Shown: positions 10,391 to 21,987 of the stretch, one piece after another
Layout of the letters: the number at the start of each line of letters is the position of its first letter
Numbering within the stretch: position 1 is the first letter of the stretch
From: Priapulus caudatus
Taxonomy: Eukaryota; Priapulida; Priapulimorpha; Priapulimorphida; Priapulidae
DNA: 50,501 bases
Direction: 5' to 3'
NCBI RefSeq assembly: GCF_000485595.1
Contig: NW_014577708.1
Coordinates: 103,483-153,983 of the forward strand
Made by a program: the position numbers and the translations under genes
Notes under the pieces: generated by a model
What the model was told of the DNA's origin: nothing
Database searches by the model: none
What the model saw: the letters and a program-made list of their open reading frames with translations, nothing else

Positions 10391-10999
10391 ATCTTATACT
10401 TATACAAATAGCTAGCATATCGTTTGCAGAACGTTTACCCTGAATTTATATGGCTGGCACTGCATTCAAACCTGTTTGATATTTTTAGGACTGCCCTCGC
10501 ATCCAGTACAAATGCTACAGCAAGAATTAACTTCACGGGGATGACACGAAACAATAGCATATAAATAATGATGCCCAACAATTCAGTTATGCACACAATG
10601 AAGAGGATTCCTTAACTCGATCACAATTGCAATTATAATCAATAACACTTTCAGTTAATTCCCTATCAACTAGGCCATCATTTTATCTTGCAATTTCGTA
10701 TAAACATGCCAGTAATGACTGACCACAGAAAATAGTCACAAAGAGCTCGTTTAAATTCATTATACTAGACTGGGAGTCATTGCTGCGTATATTGCAACAA
10801 TGATTTGACACCTCCATACTGAAATCTCAGTGGAAAGGTAATTGAACTGTCATTTAAATGTACTGTGGCATACTGATATCTCAGTAACAAACAGGTAGCT
10901 TAGTTAAAGCTTACTCGAATGCTTGTCAGAAATCAATATTCCTGATGCTGAAATAACTTTTTCGAATTGTTTTTAGACCACCTTGAAATCAGTGTACGA

Positions 11000-11430
11000 A
11001 CAGTGATTTTATATTTCAAAAAATTGCATTTTCCGTTTGGGAAAATCATGAATTCCGTTTCAAAGTAAAGAAAAAATGGAAATTCCGTTTTGCCATAGAG
11101 ATTTGTACACACCAAAAATGCAAAATTCCGTTTACATATATTTGCATGAAAAAAAGGTATTTGGTCACTGACTGACAGTTGGGTTGGCACCGAAACACAG
11201 GACTACCAAAAGATAAGCTCCAATTGTAAGTCATTTTGCTCTGAAACTTGTCTGAATGTAAACCATATCACTACCAATGCTATTGTCGACGTTTTTTTAA
11301 ATGATTTTATTGAAATTTCCATGTTGTAATATGTTAAAATTACGTTTTCCGCATTTTTCTGTTTGAAAACATCTTTTCCGTTTCCAACGGCCGTTTCCGT
11401 GTTTTCCGCGATCGCGGAAAATCACTGTCC
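11000..11430. mobile_element. AT-rich degenerate element with repeated TTCCGTTT
   Basis: CAGTGATTTT at the left and AAAATCACTG at the right form short terminal inverted repeats. At least five TTCCGTTT-type motifs lie between them. No clean target duplication was found. Confidence 0.45.
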
Positions 11431-11628
11431 CTATCAGTGCAACCACAAATTCAACCATGGCTAATGGAAGAACATGATTGCAAGTCATGTGCAAATAATA
11501 ACACTCCAAGTCATTTGGTTATGTATACAATCGAGAGGAATCACAGGGTTTGTGTATTTAGAGTGAATTTCCATTTACTTACAAATCACAAAGCACAGCC
11601 CGCCCTGAAGCACAACAATGCCACTTAC

Positions 11629-11746
11629 CAGACAGTGTTACTATGTCCTCCTCCAAGAAACTGACAACACTGCTGCTGCTGCTGAGATGGTCGGAAATCA
11701 CTAGAAGACACTTGATGTTTGTCTCACACGTTGCTAGCAACTCAGC
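11629..11746 (-). CDS. Nesprin exon E10 (residues 1123-1161)
   Basis: A 118-bp exon entering at phase 0 (TTTCACTGAAG|GCTGAG) and leaving at phase 1 (GTCTG|GTAAGT). It encodes AELLATCETNIKCLLVISD, a five-serine run, then VVSFLEEDIVTLS. The heptad pattern fits spectrin helices. It overlaps no long ORF in this frame, so the call rests on splice signals, phase and the smooth join to E11 (TLSDLVGCWEEL). Confidence 0.85.
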
Positions 11747-12069
11747 CTTCAGTGAAACAGAACATGTTTTAGGGAAACATGGAAGCTAGTTGTCAAATCT
11801 TAGCTGGAGAAAACTTAGTAACCATAGATATATTTGCTGTGTTGTATTAATTGAATCACTGCATTTGTTTTGAATGCAAACGGATGCCATAAACCTTAAA
11901 CTTAGTGCAATACATAGCTTTAATACTTTAATTAATGTTAACATTTTATAATAGTAATTTAACATAGTTAATAGGGGAAAAACAATTAGTAAGGGCCACT
12001 GCATGTGCACAGAGCTTTGTATGTATGTCCCACATACGTTGTTGCAGCCGTAACCTAGCGGTCACTCAC

Positions 12070-12246
12070 GTATTTCTGCGGGTCGAGCGGCTGTCCGGCA
12101 GCGTCCTGCTGTAGCCGGATCAGAGCGGCTTGAGCCACGTGGATCTGGCTGCTGGACTCGTCGATAACGTAGTGCAAATCCTCAAGGTCAGAGTCAGAGT
12201 CAGAGTCCAGTGGTATAGGATGACCGCTGCTGTGTGCGGACATATC
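12070..12246 (-). CDS. Nesprin exon E9 (residues 1064-1122), second IPLD motif
   Basis: A 59-codon exon, phase 0 at both ends (GTCGGTAG|GATATG; TAC|GTGAGT). It encodes HPIPLDSDSDSDLEDLHYV, then a helical segment SSSQIHVAQAALIRLQQDAA, then GQPLDPQKY. The IPLDSDSDSD stretch resembles the IPLE motif of E8 and is again without tryptophan. The helical segment (AQAALIRLQQ) begins the return to spectrin-like sequence. The ATG near the start is internal, not a start codon. Confidence 0.9.
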
Positions 12247-12282
12247 CTACCGACAAGTAACAGCACCCACTGTCAGTCATCA

Positions 12283-12560
12283 TATGGGGTCAGGTTTGGA
12301 AGGGAGCGAGGTAGAGGAGGCGAGGGTCGAATGGTGGAGCTGGGTGTGGGGCCAGAGAGGGAGGATGGTGGTACTAAGAGATGAAAGATGAGGATGGAGT
12401 GGGGCTGGAACTGGAGAGGAAGCTCCAATTGGTGGACACTGGGGGATAAGGGCTGGTGTAGAGAAAGACGAGTCGGAGTGGGGTTAGGGAGGAAGAGTGG
12501 GGCTGGGACGAATAATGAGAGGTAGAGTTGTATAGGAGAGGATAAGGCAAGGAGTGGGGC
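12283..12560. repeat. Purine-rich (GAGG/GGGG) tract in the E8-E9 intron
   Basis: Low-complexity G/A-rich sequence on plus with recurrent GTGGGGCTGG(A/G) units. The open frames across it on minus are low-complexity artefacts. Confidence 0.75.
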
Positions 12561-13008
12561 TGGGGCTAGTGGACAGGAGACTAACAGAACACCCAGTATA
12601 GCCACGTAACATGAAGCCATTATTGTTTTTATGTATATATATATATATGGTATGGAAACTCCAACTGGAAACCTTATTGCAATATATAGGGTACTACCAT
12701 TTTCATACAAACAATTCTAGCATGGATTAGTTATTCTAATACAACTTTTTGGTAGGCGATCATAGTCAGCAACACTGACAAATATTAGGGATCACATTGT
12801 CACGTCCTCTAGAGAATGGAGAAGTACAATGCTGTGCACTTGCACAATCAAGAGCCAGTTAGTGTCACAACTGTTTGCTTAGTATTTCACTCATGTGCAA
12901 GCGCACTTACTTATCTATAGCATCATGTAGATACGAAGCACATCTTAAATGCATTAAATAGAGGTGCCGTCTCCGCTGATCTGGGGCATGATACAGGAGC
13001 AGGTTTAC

Positions 13009-13203
13009 CTTTCTGCTCGGCGTACTACTGGCATGCTTTGTAACCGCCCTGAGTGGTGAGTCTACCGAGTGCACCTCGCTGCCACTGTCCGACTCGAGCG
13101 GTATGGTGGCGTGGTAGTCCTCCCCATACTGCTCAATCATCTTCCTAGCTACCTCCCGCCATGCAGACTGGTCAGTATCAACACTGTTAATGTACAGTGG
13201 CTC
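13009..13203 (-). CDS. Nesprin exon E8 (residues 999-1063), IPLE motif
   Basis: A 65-codon exon, phase 0 at both ends (CCGCCAG|GAGCCA; AAG|GTAAAC). The open frame runs on to 12907, but the GTAAAC donor after SRK is the only one whose phase joins E9. A later GTAAGT at about 12911 would break frame. The exon contains SAWREVARKMIEQYGEDY, then TIPLESDSGSEVHSVDS. IPLE at this place matches the IPLEWD motif of vertebrate nesprin-1/2 linkers, except that serine replaces tryptophan. Confidence 0.88.
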
Positions 13204-13948
13204 CTGGCGGGGGAAACACAGTGAATCGCATGCAAAGTGCAAGGTTAATATACACACAGATCCATGCACAAGCACATGTACACACGCATACACTCACAAA
13301 TGCAATGTTCATAGGATTCAATACAGGGAGCCAGATTATTTCTAATTTATTAGTCATTTGTACTTATATCCACACATGCACCCACGTTAATTGCATTTGT
13401 ATTTTTACATTAAGTTACATAGTTGTTTGATGGCATTAAAAGTAAAGCCAAAGAGAAAATAGGTGTCATTTATAACCTGATTGACAATGGCATTTTATTG
13501 CACTTATTGCACGTTTTTTTAATGTAAGGCAAATTTTATTGAATGATATATGATCCAGCATTTTTACATGTGATATTTTGTAACCGTATTTTAATTATTA
13601 ACCATTTAGAATGATATGGGGCCATTCATTAATATATAGTCTCCTCATTAACCTTTCAATCTTATTGATTTTGTCGCAATCTACCAACATTCATAAGTCA
13701 GCCATAAAGGATGTAATGAAGTATGATTAATATCTGACGCAATCCATAGAACCTCATTAATTTTGCACCAATTATCTCTACACTTATATTATTAATAACA
13801 GCTCATGGCCCATGATCACCCTCGATTGTGCAGAACTGATGATGAATGTACATGCCTGTACACATGCACACAATGGGGAGATCAGAATTGTTAAGGGTGT
13901 GAATATCAGTAAAACAGACTATTAGTGCATAATATCTTGTTTATATAC
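13204..13948 (-). other. Intron between E7 and E8
   Basis: AT-rich, with a CA-rich run near 13250-13300. No element recognised. Confidence 0.8.
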
Positions 13949-14166
13949 CTGGTAATTATCCCATGCAGCATCTGATAGCGAACTCACTGTTTCCACTCCT
14001 GGCACAAACTGCTTTTCAGTATCGCTAATATTCCCAGAAGCTTGAACATTCGTCCCACTGTCAATGAGTCCTGCTGCGGCATCTCCGGCAAAGAGGGCAG
14101 TTGGTGCCATAGCTGGCACTGATGTTGGGCAGACAGGGAACGCAGTGCCATCCTCGGTAAGATTAC
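13949..14166 (-). CDS. Nesprin exon E7 (residues 926-998), linker
   Basis: A 218-bp exon. It completes a glycine codon (G|GT) after E6 and leaves at phase 0 (CAG|GTATAT). The acceptor is TGCTCCAG|GTAATC. The first half is alanine- and proline-rich (PTSVPAMAPTALFAGDAAAG). The second half is acidic and serine-rich and ends SSLSDAAWDNYQ. It continues the linker of E6. The AWD in its last residues is the only W-acidic-like triplet near the canonical motif position, but it lacks the preceding L-E. Confidence 0.88.
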
Positions 14167-14536
14167 CTGGAGCAGATTGCTTGTCAGTTAGTAACAGGCC
14201 ATGTCATTAATGCCCTCAATGTTTCCAACAAATATATGAAAATGATGTCAGAGTTATCTTGATGTGATTTGTTTGCTACTATTAATAGGGTTACAGTTTT
14301 ACGTAAATAAGTACCATCATATGAGGAGTCGATAATGAACCCGTCATACTATTTTACTATTCTTCTATTATACTTGCACCTATCCTTAAATACATACCCT
14401 GCACTATACATTATCTTTATAAATTTCTTATGAACTGATCACATGTCATTTATGTGACTTCATCAGTGTTCAATTTCATCCAACACAATCTATAAAACAT
14501 AGGCCCACTGCAGGACAGTGTTACACCAGTGCTTAC
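14167..14536 (-). other. Intron between E6 and E7
   Basis: GT-AG, AT-rich, nothing recognised. Confidence 0.85.
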
Positions 14537-16352
14537 CGACATAGTCATCTTTAGCACCATCACTGGCAGACCTGGGCGTCACCTGCTGCAGGTACGCAAG
14601 CCCGGAGTTAGCCGACAGGGAATGTGGGATCGTGTGCGTTGAGCTACCCGGGCTGTCCGATTGCGTCCTGCGCAGCGTTCCCCGCCTCCCTCTCCTCCTC
14701 CGCTCCTGCCTCAGCTCCAGCTTCCCCTGCGAGCGCCGCAGCTTCTGTCCTGTGGCGCCCCCTGGCGTGGTGGTCGGCGTGCTGCTGGCGAGCACGTACA
14801 GCACGTTGTCTGACGTCGACAGCGGCGACGCGTCAAGGGGCCATGGTGCGCGTGCGTACTCGATGCTGCGTGGCCGCTGCTCCGAACCGGCCCGCCGCCG
14901 CCGCCGCACAGCCACGGCAGGGGTGCCACCATCGCGCGGCACTGTGAGGGCGCCACCATCGCGTGGCGGATCGACAGCGATCACGCTGCCGCGCGCACTC
15001 TCATCCTCGCTTGAGATTTCGTCGTCGTTGTCAGAGTCGCTCGTGTTTTCGCCCGAAGCGTCCGTCGCCTCGCTGGTGTAATCCCCCGACGCATCGCAGG
15101 AGCTGTCCCGCATCGGTTGGCTACTACCAGGGATGTCTTTTGACTGCGGATTCTTCCCATATCCGTCCCACGGCGGCACGGTGTCGTTCTGATTACACGT
15201 TGTGATGGCTCGCACGTCGTACTGCATGGTTGTCGTCGTCGTCTTGAGTGCATCGGTCTCGCACGCGATCACCGTGACAGCGTCGATGCTAACTGCTGGT
15301 CGCTCCGCCCAGGTGATGCTGGTGTCGAGGTCATGACCTGCATGTGGCACATGCTGCATGGCAAGCAGCCGCTCCTCGAAGCGCATCAGCGCCACCTGGT
15401 GTTCGAGTCGCGTTTGTGCGTCGAGGCACACCGCGCGCGTCTCGGATGACGCGTTCAGGTCGAGGAAGCTGCCGTTGTTCACGAACATAGAGTCGTTCGC
15501 GTTGGTCGGAACATCGCAGGGAAAGAACAACTGTACATTGGAAGCTGACAGCGAGTCACCAGAGGGCAGTGTCAACAGTGTGCCCCTGCGAGATACGTCT
15601 GGGTCTGCGGCAGGCTGCATCGCAGATGCTCGCCCGTGATCAACTCCATCAATAACGGGTGTCAGTGTCTCAACGTGTGTCTCCGTACTCTGTGCGACGA
15701 AATCGAGTCGAGTTCGAGTCTGATCTTCCACGCTGAAACGCAGAGATTTCCGTGCACCAGGGGGCGCTTGGATCTCTTCGTCGCCCTCTGAGTTTCCATC
15801 GACGGCAGGATTCACCTCGTAAAACAGCGACGATGGCAAAGCCCTGGGCAGGACGTCGACATGCGCAGCATCCTCGCCGACACGACCCCGCGCACTACTC
15901 CCTGCCCACCAGCCATCTGCCACGTGCGGCTGCTCAGGGGTGCCACCGTGCGGCCGCGGGTCGGCGCGCGCCACGCTCCCCACACGCTCCAGCTCGTCGT
16001 TAGAGCAGTGCAGAGAGCTCTCACTCGAGTAACCGATGTCTTTCACGACGAGTTCAAACTTGGTGCCGCACGCGACGGCGCTGTGAAGGTCCTGCATGCC
16101 CGTGTCGCCCACCATCGTGCTCTTGTGCTGCCACCTGTGCAGGGCATCCGCAGCGGGCGTCGACCGGCGATCGACGGCGGGGTGGAAGTCAGTGCTCTGG
16201 TCCATGTCAGATGAGAATCGTTCGTATTCCTCTGCGGAAAACGGGATCACGTCGCTGCGATCGCTCTCCGATCCTTCTCCTCGCACAACCTCGGGAAGAC
16301 TGATGTCTTGTTCCTGCTGGCAGACTGTGGTGCCCTCACCTGGTTTTCCTTC
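14537..16352 (-). CDS. Nesprin exon E6, 1.8-kb exon coding an acidic disordered linker
   Basis: A single 1816-bp open exon (residues 321-925), entering at phase 0 (GTTGTAG|GAAGGA) and leaving at phase 1 (GTCG|GTAAGC). It sits where vertebrate nesprin-1/2 have a much shorter unstructured linker between the last spectrin-repeat blocks. It lacks spectrin heptads and is rich in S, T, D, E, P and G. A strongly acidic patch (around TSDSDNDDEISSEDE) lies near 15000-15100. Two basic clusters follow: RRRRRAG near 14890-14910 and RQERRRRGRRGTLRRTQSDS near 14645-14710. The second could be a phosphorylation or nuclear-localisation-like site, which is inference. The GC content is far higher than in flanking introns. 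I recognise no enzymatic domain. Confidence 0.9.
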
Positions 16353-16398
16353 CTACAACAAAAAGAGAGGGAATTACACAATGATACTGGGGAAACTG

Positions 16399-17134
16399 TT
16401 AAGGATACTCTCAAGGTTTTAGGAAAATTTTTACCGATTTTTCATTTTCAACTTTATTCGATGGCTAACACTATGTGCCACCTGTGTACCTGCTCATTTC
16501 TTCATATAACGGTACATGTGAACTGTCAGAGCGTTTTGCTTGCCCGCAGACATGTGTAGTGAGCCGCGGCTGACGTCAGAAAAACGCTGATTTCTCCGTT
16601 CCAATTTCTGACTTAGTAGTCGATGTATAAATGGATATTTCTCTGTGATTACAACTCGGAATAATGTACTTTTACACTCGTTTTAATGGTAACATATTGC
16701 TGTAAAAAAGTGCGTCTCTTTATTCTTCTTTCTTCTCTTTTATGTCTCTTTATTCGCAAAAATTTTAAATTCAAACGTGCGACTTGAATTTTAGGCAGTT
16801 TTTTTAATTTTTCTCGGTAAATATGAAACTTAAAAAAAAATCCTGATGCGCTATTTTGGTACATATTGACATTTGTGCTTAACATGTGGCGAAAATTTGG
16901 TATCCTCACTCTTTATGGTAATTGAGAAATATCCAAAATGCCATTTTTACATGAAAACTCAAAATTTTTGTGGTAACATAATTAGGTGCTGGAAATTTCA
17001 TGAAATTTTTTGCCTTGAGCATAGAGATATATCTCCTCTATAAATAAAACAAGTGATTGATTCGATTCATTTGTCAATAAACATTTAATCTTCATTAGAG
17101 CAATACCCGTGCAAAAGGTTGAGAGTATCCTTAA
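16399..17134. mobile_element. TTAA-flanked nonautonomous element (about 730 bp)
   Basis: TTAAGGATACTCTCAA at 16399 and its complement TTGAGAGTATCCTTAA ending at 17134: 12-bp TIRs inside TTAA. TTAA duplication fits piggyBac- or Kolobok-type transposition. No transposase. It lies only 46 bp upstream of the E6 acceptor in the E5-E6 intron. Confidence 0.8.
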
Positions 17135-18260
17135 TCACTTAGTAATATTGTCTAGAATTGATTGCGATAGCTACAATGAGAAGACCTGAGCACTGTGTGA
17201 TAAAATCAAGATTAGTCAGCAAAGACATAGATTTCAGCCTATATCTCAACATACAATTTGTTTGACCTAATTCCGAATTAGTTTTTGCCAATCTATGTCA
17301 CTATGAAAAAAGAAACAACGATTTTTATACGACATAAACATTCTAGATAGTGGGTTATGAGCAGAACTAGCTCACGAGTGACAAATGTATCCAGCCAAGC
17401 AGTGCTAAAACCACTCCCATATCTGTGGGATGGAAGCAAACACGTGTCATTCGCCAGACTATGTGACTTAGTTAAGTTATATAAGTCTACTAATTAATAC
17501 GTAAAGGATATTTCACTGCTATTGCGGTACCACATTAGTATCATCTATATTCAGTGTTGGAAATAGCAGCCTGTCCGCCAGTCTGGGACTGGTAACCTTT
17601 GTTCAGATTTTATAGATATTACTAATTAATATCTATATGAATTTTCGAAACCAATAACTACTATCAGTTCTCTATACCTATGCAATTATGATGCCCCTTG
17701 TTTTAAAATTATTATTTATGAAATAATTTGAAAAATGAATATATGTCTAATTGGGTCACACCTGTTAGCAGGCATTACTAATTACTCTAACATAAAATTT
17801 AACACAAGTTTGTGTTGCTATAGGGGATAAAACACAAAAACAATCAGAAAACTTGTGCTTGGACTCATGAGCTTCGCAAAAATGAAATGTGAAATTGGCA
17901 GCACATATATAAGTGCAACTGATTCTGTCATGTGAATTTCACTAGACTGGCACACTTACATTGACATGTAGACAAAGGTAGTACAGACAGGGTACCAGTC
18001 GAAAGCATCTCGTGAGATGTGAGAATGACGTGGTATTAATGTTGACACACTTCGAAACACAGGTCTGTGCTTATATTGGTGAACATAATAACATGTGAGT
18101 GTTCTAAGATACGTCGTTAGCCTTACTCCGTATACACTTGCTGTTACGCATGGAGTACCAGTAAGTCTCAGAACAATCGAGGAAATATGAGAACGGTTGG
18201 GGAAACATGAGAAATGATTAGTTTAATCGGCGCATGCGCGCACAGTCCCCGCACACCTAC
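17135..18260 (-). other. Rest of the E5-E6 intron
   Basis: AT-rich, no coding frame or element recognised. Confidence 0.6.
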
Positions 18261-18476
18261 CTGCCAGTCCCTGATCATCTGCTCCAGCCGGAACGTGAAC
18301 TCGAGACTCTGCAGCCAGAGGGCGTGCCAGCGGCGTTCGAGCTGGTAGACGACGGCCTGCACCGAGTCAACGTCTATCGAGGACGGGTAGACCTTGTTGT
18401 CGGCTTGCAGGTGGTCGCACAGCTTCAGCAATCCACAGATGAGCTTCGAGCGCGACTCGATCGCCACCTGAGTCAG
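18261..18476 (-). CDS. Nesprin exon E5 (residues 249-320), spectrin repeat end
   Basis: A 72-codon exon, phase 0 at both ends, with acceptor CCCACACAG|CTGACT and donor CAG|GTAGGT. It encodes AIESRSKLICGLLKLCDHLQ, then a short loop, then VVYQLERRWHALWLQSLEF and RLEQMIRDWQ. The LERRWH.LW.QSLE...RLE pattern matches the third helix of nesprin spectrin repeats just before the acidic linker of nesprin-1/2. The GC-rich exon stands out from the flanking AT-rich introns. Confidence 0.92.
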
Positions 18477-19194
18477 CTGTGTGGGACGAAACAAACACAC
18501 GAGTTGTCAACTTGTCACTACCGCACGCAACTAGCCTGCTGCAACAAACTTGTTTTTATTCACTCCTGAAATCATGATAGATCCTTCATCTGAACAGAGT
18601 GAAGACCGCACAAGCCGGAACTGAACTGAAAAGTGTCTTGAAACTTGCTAGAGACATCTTAGGTGTTGATTTAACAGGGATTAAGAGGGGGTGCGATAGG
18701 CTCAGCATTGTCTCGGCACTGCACGATGTTCCTGTCCACCAGCTACAATCCGTGGTGTTGATCAGGCCTTCATACACTAAACGTGGAAGCGGTGACCATG
18801 GTCCTCATTCAATAACTAGCAGGGCAATCTTGCTGTCAACTGATTGCAGTCACGGCCTCACAGGGAGTATGTGGACCACTGAGGCAGCCCACATAGAAAC
18901 GAGGTGTGAAACCAGGGTCATTTCGAGACAAAAATTGAGAAGAATTGAAGAATAAAGGCAGAAGGCTAGAGGTCATACCAATAGGAAACTGAACACACGC
19001 ACGCACGTATACACATACGCACGTATGCACCATATACACATTGTCTACTAGGATACACAGGTTTTGCCATATATCAAATTTCATGGTTTTTCACTATCTG
19101 CATTGTAGGGTCTAAACTTTAAAAGCAAATTTATAGAAATGTGGCAGTAGTTACTAAAGGTTAATAATTACCAGCAGAGAACCACCTACTACAA

Positions 19195-19385
19195 CCAAAA
19201 TAAGGATACACTCAAGCTTTTGCACGGTATTGCTCTAATAAAGTGTAAACGTTTATCGACAAATGAATGTAATCCATCACACGTTTTATTTATAGATAAA
19301 ATGTATCTCTATGCTCAGGCCAAAAAAAAATCCAGAACCTAATTATGTGACAACACAAGTTTTTATGTAAAAATGGTATTTTGGA
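19195..19385 (-). mobile_element. Inverted, diverged fragment of the 16399-17134 element
   Basis: Its reverse complement aligns to 16936-17130: both share GAGCATAGAGATA, TATAAATAAAAC, ATTCATTTGTC, TTAGAGCAATAC and the terminal GGATAC(A/T)CTCAA. Confidence 0.8.
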
Positions 19386-19391
19386 TTTAAT

Positions 19392-19425
19392 CAAAGAGCT
19401 TATAATGATCATTATAAGCTCTTTG
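19392..19425. mobile_element. Short palindromic element 5 (34 bp, perfect)
   Basis: CAAAGAGCTTATAATGA followed by its exact reverse complement. Flanks ATTTAAT (19385-19391) and ATTAAAT (19426-19432), one mismatch. Confidence 0.7.
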
Positions 19426-20820
19426 ATTAAATGGTTTTTATGCTACAAAAAAATGTGTAATTACAAATAAATTTAATTATGAAAATTAATAGTACACTAC
19501 ATCTCTAGCAATTTCCTTGTTAGCAGTTATCTGGTTTGCTAATCTCACTTAGGATGTTACGACGTAAAACCATTAAAATATTTTGATAGTGGTTCGAGCT
19601 AGCTTTTGAAAACATCTCCGACTACATATGTGACAATGGCATATTTCTCAGTACTACTAGATAGGACTACAACCATCCCGTCAATAGGTTTATAAATGCG
19701 GCTAACGCTATTGACAGAGCGATATGTTTACACCTATGCATCATGTGTCACCACAACTCACCACAACACAGACATGACAACTACATAAAAACGGACAGGA
19801 TTGAAAGCAGGAAGTTAGAGAAAGTAACCATTGAACTCAAATTCGATGCTCAGAACGAATTCGTCAGCGGCTTGATAGTAAGACGGCTCCTCTATTCTAG
19901 TGTTGTGTAAATATGAGCAGTAAAGATTACTATTTGAGAAAGCCCTCGCTATGCAATCCTTGACTTCAGCTTTCTCACGACATGTTTACCAGCAACCGTT
20001 GACGAACATACACGGTGCTCGAACATCCACAAACGATATTACAGACGTATCCCACCATGTGTGAGTGTCGCTGGCATCTCGATACATGCCCGGAGGAGCT
20101 CTACAATACAACGCACTTGGAACAAAAGACACTCTCATGTACAGAAACAATTGCAGTAATTTAATTCGTATTTATTAGCTATTTATTATAAGTGTACAGG
20201 TCTGTGTATTGGCGTGCGTGCGGTGAGTTTACATTTTGTTCCGATTACCACTACAAATACTGCCGGGAATGTGTCTAGGTTCCAATAAGAGTAGTGACCT
20301 AACTACTAGGCCTATAGTCGGCGCATATATCACAGTCAACCATTGCATTCTATCAAGCATGAACCAGATGTACGAGCACCGCCACGCCAGAACAGGTATT
20401 TAAAAGCACGCAAGCAAGCATGTTGAGCTGTGTCCTCAAAATTGTCACAATCTGTCGCTATTTTGACACCTAAACTGAGTGACCGATACGACAAAAAGAG
20501 AGCGCAATTTAGTGGTCATATGCTGTGACTGACAACAAACAATAGCACGCAGTAGTAACACTTACGCGGTTACGGGAACATGCCGCATTCTTTTATGTGA
20601 TCTCCAGAACACGTTTACCACTCAGAAACAAAGCATAACACACGCGATAAAAATAACAACCACAACAACTATCACCAGTCGCATAAGCGCTCATTCAAAA
20701 TCTTGTTCGTCGCCTTCCAAACAACGAGGTGTTTGAATTATCGTTAAAAATGACGAACTTTGGACGGCTCTGACTCAACCGATTCAACAAAAAACACCGC
20801 ACGCTAAACTAACGCTCGTA

Positions 20821-20919
20821 GGGTCTATGTCCCCCTGACCTCTGTTTGACCTGGCTCGTTTAGCTATTTCTGACTAACCCTACGACCCAGGTCAAACAGA
20901 GGTCAGAGGTACATAGACC
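20821..20919. repeat. Inverted repeat, 33-34 bp arms
   Basis: GGTCTATGT...TGACCTCTGTTTGACCTGG at 20822-20854 against CCAGGTCAAACAGAGGTCA ... ACATAGACC at 20887-20918, with a 32-bp loop. Confidence 0.85.
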
Positions 20920-21659
20920 TTATCTGCTAAACTAACGTTAGGCTGTCAGGTTCCCGCCTCGCATAGCACACTGTACACCGACACCACACATTCTGGCACG
21001 TCTAGGGAAAGCACAGTCATAGGGCCGCGTGGACCTTACTGGTAGTCTCCGCTACGCACGCAACAATATCCGATCAGGAAGGGGGAAGGAGAGGGACTTG
21101 TCGGACCTTGTGTCACCCAAGCACAACCTGCTATACGGCATGCAAGCATTTGCAATTGATGGACCAAAAATCAATGTGTTCGCTGTGGCAGGGAATGCCA
21201 ATGGCCATTCTCGAGCACAGAGGCTGCGATTATTTATATTAGGGCCTGTCTGATGGCAATCGTGGTTACCAATTACTGGCAAACCGCCGCCTCCATTTAC
21301 TCTACTTACTACGTACTAAGTAGCAGCGTATTAGACTGACTCCGTGAGTCGCTGATCATCAATGAATAACGGCAGCCAGGGACTTGGGAACAGTCTTACC
21401 CTATGCCGCAAGGGTGACATCTTAGTCCTACTAATATGGGGGTCGGGTAGCTGGATGCACGTTCTCAGCTGACAGAGACGTCAAGGATGACGATTTCAAA
21501 TGATTGGGCTCAGGGCTCAGCTCATATACAAACAAGAGGTGAGGCGTTCAGCAACAGAGCAAGATGAGTCAGTCGTAGGTCTCAGTGTCTCATGTGAAAC
21601 TAATGATCGGTACAATCTTTCTTTATGGAAACATAACATGCCCGCACGTGCCACGTGCT

Positions 21660-21812
21660 CGTTTGCACGTACGCGCGCGCACACACACACGCGCGCACGC
21701 CCACGCACACACACACGCACGCACGCACACGCACACACACACACATGCGCGCGCGCACACGCACGCGCGCACGCACGCACGCGCGCACGCACGCACGCAC
21801 GCATGCACACAC
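21660..21812. repeat. (CACG/CGCA)n microsatellite
   Basis: About 150 bp of alternating purine-pyrimidine ACGC/ACAC units. All frames are open because of the repeat; it is not coding. Confidence 0.95.
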
Positions 21813-21987
21813 TACCATGATTTTGTCCAAATCAATCCTTGCACGTACGCAGTGGAGAAGTGCGTGGCACGAGCGACTGAACATGGGTAGTGTTGATCAA
21901 TCAGCACAATAATGTAAATGTACTGTTCAACTAGTGCATCCATACTACACACGCTTTAATGCCATGTAAGAAAGGCGCCAACTACGG

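Noticed and set aside
12273-12710. 145-codon Pro/Leu-rich frame on minus
   Set aside because: Purine-rich intron tract of the nesprin gene; splice phase skips it.
12907-13008. Extension of E8 to the stop at 12907
   Set aside because: The donor GTAAAC at 13008 gives a phase-0 join to E9; the later GTAAGT breaks the frame. Use as an alternative end cannot be excluded.
14624-15253. Plus-strand Ala/Ser/Pro-rich and minus-strand Arg-rich frames over E6
   Set aside because: Shadows of the GC-rich E6 coding frame.
21029-21253. 74-codon plus frame
   Set aside because: Short, no motif, and its complement is equally open.
21500-21912. Multiple open frames rich in Arg/Ala/His/Thr on both strands
   Set aside because: Produced by the (CACG)n microsatellite, which lacks stops in every frame.
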